A stretch of 64,000 bases of DNA, taken from contig NC_021017.1 in the NCBI RefSeq assembly GCF_000210075.1, forward strand, positions 3,143,935 through 3,207,934, in the 5' to 3' direction. Origin of the DNA: Bacteroides xylanisolvens XB1A (lineage in GTDB: Bacteria > Bacteroidota > Bacteroidia > Bacteroidales > Bacteroidaceae). Position 1 is the stretch's first letter. Each line of letters starts with the position of its first letter. Below are positions 57,601 through 64,000 of the stretch, one piece after another. The notes beneath the pieces were generated by a model. That model was not told where the DNA came from and did not search any database. It saw only the letters and a list, made by a program, of their open reading frames with translations. Position numbers and translations under genes: made by a program.

Positions 57601-58039
57601 TCTCGTCATATAGAGAGAATACTACCAGCATGGAAGTCTGGCGTTTTTGGGTGGTTACACCGACTTTAGTTACTTCGGCAGGCAACAGACCTTGTGCCAT
57701 AGAGACACGGTTTTGTACATTGACAGCGGCCATGTCCGGGTCTGTTCCTTGTTTAAAATATATGGATATCTCACCGGAACCTGTGTTTGACGCAGTTGAG
57801 GTCATATACATCATGTTTTCTACACCGTTGATCTGTTCCTCCAATGGAGCAATCACGGAATTCAATACGGTCGATGCACTGGCTCCCGTATAGGTGGCTC
57901 TTACCGAAACAGTAGGAGGCGCGATGTCCGGATACTGCGTGATAGGCAGTGTCGCCAATCCGATAGCCCCCAGGATGACTATCAGGATAGAAATAACGGT
58001 TGATAGTACCGGACGGTTAATAAATCTATCTAATTTCAT
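54608..58039 (-). CDS. RND family multidrug efflux pump, HAE1/AcrB-type
   Basis: A 1143-residue inner-membrane pump that exports hydrophobic compounds using the proton gradient. Seen: N-terminal MKLDRFINRPVLSTVISIL, PITQYPDIAPP, the proton-relay pair Asp405-Asp406 in IAIVVDDAIVVVEG (AcrB Asp407/408), two porter regions (about 40-335 and 670-990) and 12 predicted helices. It is about 90 residues longer than AcrB; the extra length lies between helices 6 and 7 (about 500-610), where two additional hydrophobic stretches are seen. It lies between adaptor (16 bp upstream) and channel genes, a complete operon. The exported compound is unknown. Confidence 0.93.
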   Translation of the reverse strand: MKLDRFINRPVLSTVISILIVILGAIGLATLPITQYPDIAPPTVSVRATYTGASASTVLNSVIAPLEEQINGVENMMYMTSTASNTGSGEISIYFKQGTDPDMAAVNVQNRVSMAQGLLPAEVTKVGVTTQKRQTSMLVVFSLYDETDTYSESFIENYAKINLIPQVQRVQGVGDANVLGQDYSMRIWLRPDVMAQYKLVPSDVSTALAEQNVEAAPGQFGERSNQTFQYTIRYKGRLQQPEEFENIVIKSLPDGEVLRLKDIAEIQLDRLGYNFTNRVDGHKSVTCIVYQMAGTNATQTISDIEALLDEASKTLPTGLKLNISMNANDFLFASIHEVLKTLIEAFILVFIVVYIFLQDLRSTLIPTIAIPVALIGTFFILSLVGFSLNLLTLCALVLAIAIVVDDAIVVVEGVHAKLDQGYTSARLASIDAMNELGGAIVSITLVMMAVFVPVSFMGGTAGTFYRQFGMTMAIAIGLSALNALTLSPALCAVLLKPHKKEDGTTEDSTLKERMKVAYTAAHTTMINRYTEAIGKMLHPGITLTFTLIAILGMIFGLFSINPIVTAIFVVLSILALIGMSTKKFKNRFNDTYESILKRYKKRVLFFIQKKWLSMGLVVASIAILVFFMNTTPTGMVPNEDTGTLMGAVTLPPGTSQDRSEEILARVDSLIASDPAVLSRTMISGFSFIGGQGPSYGSFIIKLKDWDERSMIQNSDVVVGSLYMRAQKIIKEAQVLFFAPPMIPGYSASTDIEVNMQDKTGGDLNKFFDVVNDYTAALEARPEINSAKTSFNPNFPQYMIDIDAAACKKAGISPSDILTTMQGYYGGLYASNFNRFGKMYRVMIQSDPLSRKNLESLKNIKVRNSAGEMAPIAQFISVEKVYGPDIISRFNLYTSMKVMVAPASGYTSGQALTALAEVAQENLPTGYTYELGGMAREEAQSSGSATGLIFVLCFVFVYLLLSAQYESYILPLAVLLSIPFGLLGSFLFVNGVSAIGNISALKMILGTMSNNIYMQIALIMLMGLLAKNAILIVEFALDRRKMGMSITWAAVLGAGARLRPILMTSLAMVVGLLPLMFAFGVGAHGNRTLGTASIGGMLIGMICQIFIVPALFVIFQYLQEKVKPMEWEDIDNADAVTEIEQYAK

Positions 58040-58054
58040 ATGATTATCTGATTA

Positions 58055-59230
58055 TTAGTTGAAGGCTGTGGCTAAATTACCGTCGCGTTGGTCTTTCAAA
58101 TGTTGTTGATAGTTTGCTTCTTTCTGCGCTGGTGTGATAGGTTGAACCTTCTGGCCATCTTTCAGGTTTTGTACTCCTTCGATTACAATTTTATCTCCTG
58201 AATTCAAACCGGAAGTAACCAAGTACTCTTTCCCGTTATCCAGATTAAAGATTTTGATTTCTGTATATTTCACTGTGTTGTCCGGTTGCAGAACATAAAC
58301 GAACTTCTTATCCTGGATTTCTACTGTTGCAGACTGCGGTATAGTGATTACATTCTCCATGGTATAAGGAATCAGAGCGTTTGCCGTGCCTCCACTACGC
58401 AATACATGTTCCTTATTCGGGAAGATAGCACGAATGCTTACCGAACCGGTAGATTGGTCGATAACGCCTGTGATAGCGTCTACTTTTCCATCTACATCGT
58501 ATGTGGAACCGTCGATTAGTTGCAGTTTGATAGTCGGTATCTTGCTGATTTCTTCTTTGATTGTGCTACCGGACTTGGTCATTGCCAGCAATTCCTTTTC
58601 TGTCATTGAGAAGTATACGTATACTTCGTCAATTTCGGATACGGTAGTCATCGGTGTAGCGATAGAAGGGCTTACTAGTGCCCCTATACGATAAGGAATA
58701 TCGTTGATAACACCATCTGACGGGCTTTTAACTTGTGTGAATGACAAGTTCTGTTGAGCAGTGGTCAGTTGTGCTTTTGCCTGTGCCAACTGTGCTTTGG
58801 TTTGTGCCAGAGAGTTTTCTGCCATTGCCAGGTCATAGTCACTGATAATTTGCTTCTTGTTCAACTCTTTCTTATTGTCATACGTCATTTGTGGAGTGCT
58901 CACTGCTGCTTCGGCTGTAGCAACTGCTGCTTTGGCAGTGCGTACGGCTGCTTCATATTGAGTCGGGTCAACAATGAACAACACTTGTCCCTTACGTACA
59001 GTTGCTCCTTCGTCTACACACAGTTTCGTGATGAAGCCCGATACTTGGGGGCGGATTTCTACATCTTGTTTACCTTTGATTGTAGCCGGATAAGCGGTTG
59101 TTAAATTGGCAGTTGTTTTTTGTAACTCTTGTACTGCATATTCAGGAGCCTTTCCTGTGTCATTGCCCTTATTGCCACAACTAGACAAGAGGGCTACGCA
59201 AAATGCAAATAAAACAATTCTACTTTTCAT
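58055..59230 (-). CDS. RND efflux periplasmic adaptor (membrane fusion protein), lipoprotein
   Basis: About 391 residues with a lipobox (LLSSC, Cys18). AcrA/HlyD family layout: split lipoyl domain (EIRPQVSGFITKLCVDEGATVRKGQVLF and SFTQVKSPSDGVINDIPYRIGALV), Ala-rich coiled-coil hairpin between them (many AKAAVATAEAAV and LAQAKAQL repeats), beta-barrel (IDEVYVYFSMTEKEL) and membrane-proximal domain. It links the inner-membrane pump to the outer-membrane channel. First gene of the operon. The frame extends to 59290, but the ATG at 59230 lies directly before the signal peptide and is the likely start. Confidence 0.9.
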   Translation of the reverse strand: MKSRIVLFAFCVALLSSCGNKGNDTGKAPEYAVQELQKTTANLTTAYPATIKGKQDVEIRPQVSGFITKLCVDEGATVRKGQVLFIVDPTQYEAAVRTAKAAVATAEAAVSTPQMTYDNKKELNKKQIISDYDLAMAENSLAQTKAQLAQAKAQLTTAQQNLSFTQVKSPSDGVINDIPYRIGALVSPSIATPMTTVSEIDEVYVYFSMTEKELLAMTKSGSTIKEEISKIPTIKLQLIDGSTYDVDGKVDAITGVIDQSTGSVSIRAIFPNKEHVLRSGGTANALIPYTMENVITIPQSATVEIQDKKFVYVLQPDNTVKYTEIKIFNLDNGKEYLVTSGLNSGDKIVIEGVQNLKDGQKVQPITPAQKEANYQQHLKDQRDGNLATAFN

Positions 59231-59317
59231 ACTTAATAAATATCTGTTTTTTAATTTAATGCGTTTGTTGCCAGTGTGCTGTTCGTCCATATAGATTAAG
59301 GGGGTTAAGGAAGAAAA

Positions 59318-59353
59318 AGCCGGAAACTAATTCGGTTAAATTAGTTTCCGGCT
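59318..59353 (-). terminator. Terminator of the GH2 beta-galactosidase gene
   Basis: Perfect 15-bp stem AGCCGGAAACTAATT (59318-59332) and AATTAGTTTCCGGCT (59339-59353), loop of 6. On the - strand it is followed by TTTTTCTTCC, a Rho-independent terminator 60 nt after the GH2 stop. Confidence 0.85.
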
Positions 59354-59414
59354 GCAAAAGTACTTTAAATTCGGTATTCTTGTTCTCTGATACCGTGTTT
59401 TTTAACTATGTTTT

Positions 59415-62534
<3,120 letters not shown>

Positions 62535-62555
62535 TTAGGTTTGAATTTCGGGAGT

Positions 62556-62563
62556 CAAAGATA
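62556..62563 (-). promoter_or_regulatory. -7 promoter element of the GH2 beta-galactosidase gene
   Basis: TATCTTTG on the - strand, 33 bp upstream of the start. A TTTG occurs 24 bp further upstream (62588-62591), slightly beyond the usual 19-21 bp spacing. Confidence 0.5.
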
Positions 62564-62665
62564 GGGAATATTTTATTCAGTGAAGGTCAAAAAATCATTC
62601 AATTAAGGCTAGTTTTTAATAAATTAGCTAGAAAATAGAGTATTTTACTTACTCTAATCAGTAAA

Positions 62666-62712
62666 AACGTGAGATACAGTTTTCCACCGCGGTGGAAAAG
62701 GTATCTCACGTT
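62666..62712 (-). terminator. Terminator of the HU-like gene
   Basis: Outer stem AACGTGAGATAC (62666-62677) and GTATCTCACGTT (62701-62712) enclosing a 20-bp perfect palindrome TTTTCCACCGCGGTGGAAAA (62680-62699). On the - strand it is followed by a T-run (TTTTTAC). About 95 nt past the HU-like stop. Confidence 0.8.
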
Positions 62713-62805
62713 AATAAAAATTGGCTGTTATATTAGTCAGTTCTTATACGCTGTTTATACGTAGACTTGCGTATAACTAATACATATATAGATATGATTC
62801 ATACG

Positions 62806-63282
62806 TTATGCTGCAGGATCCGGAGCCTCACCGCTACCGCCTTCGTCCGGATTTTCCGGTTTATTTCCCCCTCCATTTCCGGAAGAGGTGCCGCCGTTTC
62901 CTTCCGTCTTGTAAATACTTACATTATCCAGCATATCCTTAAATTTATATCCCGGCGTAAATACAATTTTCACTCGACGAACGGTATCGGCATCTACATC
63001 TTTTTCCTCTTTCTGGCTTTTGCAACTCATGCCCGGACGGAAACATCCGAAGTCACCTAATTGCACAGACAATCCTTTGTTGAGGTTCGTGTTCAACGCA
63101 TCAATCAGTGCGTCAATCACGTGCTTCACTGCGCCTTCGGGAATCATACCGAACATGGATACTTCCTTGCATAAATCTCTGAAATTTACCGTATTGGTAA
63201 TTACATTCTGTGCTACATACTTTTCAGTCTTTGTTTTGTCAAAGCCGAAAACTCTTTTCTTGACAACATACTTTAATGCCAT
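62806..63282 (-). CDS. HU-like DNA-binding protein (HU-HIG type)
   Basis: A 158-residue basic protein. Residues 1-125 form an HU/IHF-related domain of the Bacteroides HU-HIG type: MALKYVVKKRVFG, ITNTVNFRDLCKEVS, GAVKHVIDALIDALNTNLNKG, VQLGDFGCFRPGMSC, then VRRVKIVFTPGYKFKDML. The tail (about 126-158) is a low-complexity Gly/Asn/Pro/Glu stretch common in this subfamily. It probably binds DNA as a dimer and may shape the nucleoid; specific targets are unknown. It has its own promoter and terminator, so it is a single-gene unit. Confidence 0.85.
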   Translation of the reverse strand: MALKYVVKKRVFGFDKTKTEKYVAQNVITNTVNFRDLCKEVSMFGMIPEGAVKHVIDALIDALNTNLNKGLSVQLGDFGCFRPGMSCKSQKEEKDVDADTVRRVKIVFTPGYKFKDMLDNVSIYKTEGNGGTSSGNGGGNKPENPDEGGSGEAPDPAA

Positions 63283-63341
63283 AGTCTTTCTTCTTTTAAT
63301 AGTTAGTTAATCTGTTTTATTGTTGTTTTGTGATCACGACG

Positions 63342-63372
63342 CAAAGATATGGTTTCCGAAATTCATGACCAA
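63342..63372 (-). promoter_or_regulatory. Promoter of the HU-like gene
   Basis: On the - strand, -7 element TATCTTTG at 63342-63349, with TTGG (63369-63372) at the -33 position, 19 bp away. This is the best two-part match to the Bacteroides promoter consensus in the window. Leader about 55 nt. Confidence 0.6.
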
Positions 63373-63468
63373 GCTGAAAAAGAATTGTGCGTTAATAAAT
63401 TAGTTAATAAGTAGAATACTGCTGTATTGGGGAATTTTATGTAAAAAAGATTTGGCAGAAAGATAGAA

Positions 63469-63524
63469 GAAGAGGATGCCGATCAAGATATTGGGGTATC
63501 AAGTGTGGGGAAGGCATCCTCTTC
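63469..63524. repeat. Inverted repeat, possible terminator of the small end gene
   Basis: GAAGAGGATGCC (63469-63480) and GGCATCCTCTTC (63513-63524), a perfect 12-bp stem with a 32-nt loop. It lies about 90 nt after the stop of the 114-residue gene and before the HU-like promoter. There is no clear T-run, so termination is uncertain. The remaining 63283-63615 gap shows only this and the HU-like promoter. Confidence 0.5.
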
Positions 63525-63615
63525 GAAGATAGAACGAAAGGACTACTTGCACAAGCAATCTTTTTCGCTTTGTTTTCTATCTTCTATATATATTGGTAAG
63601 GGTTATGATTCTGAA

Positions 63616-63960
63616 TTATTCCGTGTCTTCTTTGGTTCGCAGGCTGACTAACTCTGTCCACTTGCTTATACTTAAGTCGAACCCTCCTTTCTCCAGATGT
63701 TGGAGGGCGGTTCTAAAATGTCGTATTACTTTTTCTGTATCATTGGTTGTTTTATACTCAAGCTCTCCAAGTGCATATTCAAGACGTGCCATTTGGATGT
63801 AATCTAACAAGGTATAGTTTTCGTCAACGGATAAAGTTGAAAGATAGTTTAACAAGTCAAATGCTTTTTCTCGTTCTTCATCTGATAAGTTGGAGATGGG
63901 GCGGCGCGCGATAGGGTGCTGCATTACTAAAATAATGTTTTCTTTCAGGTCGTCGTACAT
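63616..63960 (-). CDS. Small hypothetical protein
   Basis: A 114-residue protein I do not recognise. It is acidic and largely helical, with no signal peptide, membrane segment or cysteine. The body (LSDEEREKAFDLLNYLSTL, YIQMARLEYALGELEYKT, KVIRHFRTALQHLEKGG) looks like a small helical bundle with TPR-like periodicity. The ATG at 63960 is the only start in frame before a stop at about 63982-63984, so the gene is complete within the window although close to its edge. Codon use looks ordinary for the region. Confidence 0.55.
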   Translation of the reverse strand: MYDDLKENIILVMQHPIARRPISNLSDEEREKAFDLLNYLSTLSVDENYTLLDYIQMARLEYALGELEYKTTNDTEKVIRHFRTALQHLEKGGFDLSISKWTELVSLRTKEDTE

Positions 63961-64000
63961 ATCTTTGTTATGTTTGTCGCATCATTTCCCTGTGGTGCGC

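Noticed and set aside
59231..59290. N-terminal extension of the efflux adaptor
   Set aside because: Charged residues ahead of the signal peptide would block export; the ATG at 59230 fits.

Overview
The window is a piece of a Bacteroides chromosome, most like the B. ovatus / B. xylanisolvens / B. thetaiotaomicron group. The evidence is four SusC proteins' worth of SusC/SusD machinery (three full pairs), a hybrid two-component sensor, many Cys-anchored lipoproteins, TAnnTTTG promoter -7 elements and sparse Shine-Dalgarno signals. No rRNA, tRNA, insertion sequence, prophage or true CRISPR array was seen.

Region 1 (about 0.4-20.8 kb) is a chondroitin/dermatan sulfate utilisation locus. A DUF6250 protein and a PL8 chondroitinase (+ strand) face a - strand block: hybrid sensor, Ser-type sulfatase, SusC, SusD and a DUF5017 surface lipoprotein. 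A tRNA-dihydrouridine synthase and an outer-membrane porin lie between the two halves. The order resembles the known B. thetaiotaomicron chondroitin sulfate PUL (recalled, not checked). A LruC-domain lipoprotein sits at the left edge. Between the lyase and the porin is a gene-free stretch holding two arrays of short inverted repeats.

Region 2 (about 21.0-52.3 kb) is a second, larger PUL, read almost entirely from the - strand. In transcription order it holds: a LacI-type repressor, GH78 alpha-rhamnosidase-like enzyme, GH2 beta-mannosidase-like enzyme, ROK kinase, GmhA-like sugar-phosphate isomerase, secreted clan GH-A hydrolase, MFS permease, GH36, a GH36::GH-A fusion, a frameshifted leucine-rich lipoprotein, SusC, SusD, SusC, SusD, an endonuclease/exonuclease/phosphatase-fold lipoprotein and a CE7-like esterase, ending at a strong terminator. 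A divergent CBM9-like gene lies next to the repressor. Operator-like palindromes sit before the repressor gene and before GH78. There is no hybrid sensor or ECF sigma/anti-sigma pair in this block. The most interesting reading is that the kinase and GmhA-like isomerase channel an unusual sugar, possibly a manno-configured heptose, into central metabolism. That is inference only.

Region 3 (about 52.4-64 kb) holds more general functions: an LpxA-type acyltransferase, a tripartite RND efflux operon (adaptor, pump, outer-membrane channel), a GH2 beta-galactosidase, an HU-like DNA-binding protein and a short unrecognised protein. Strong hairpin terminators separate most of these units.
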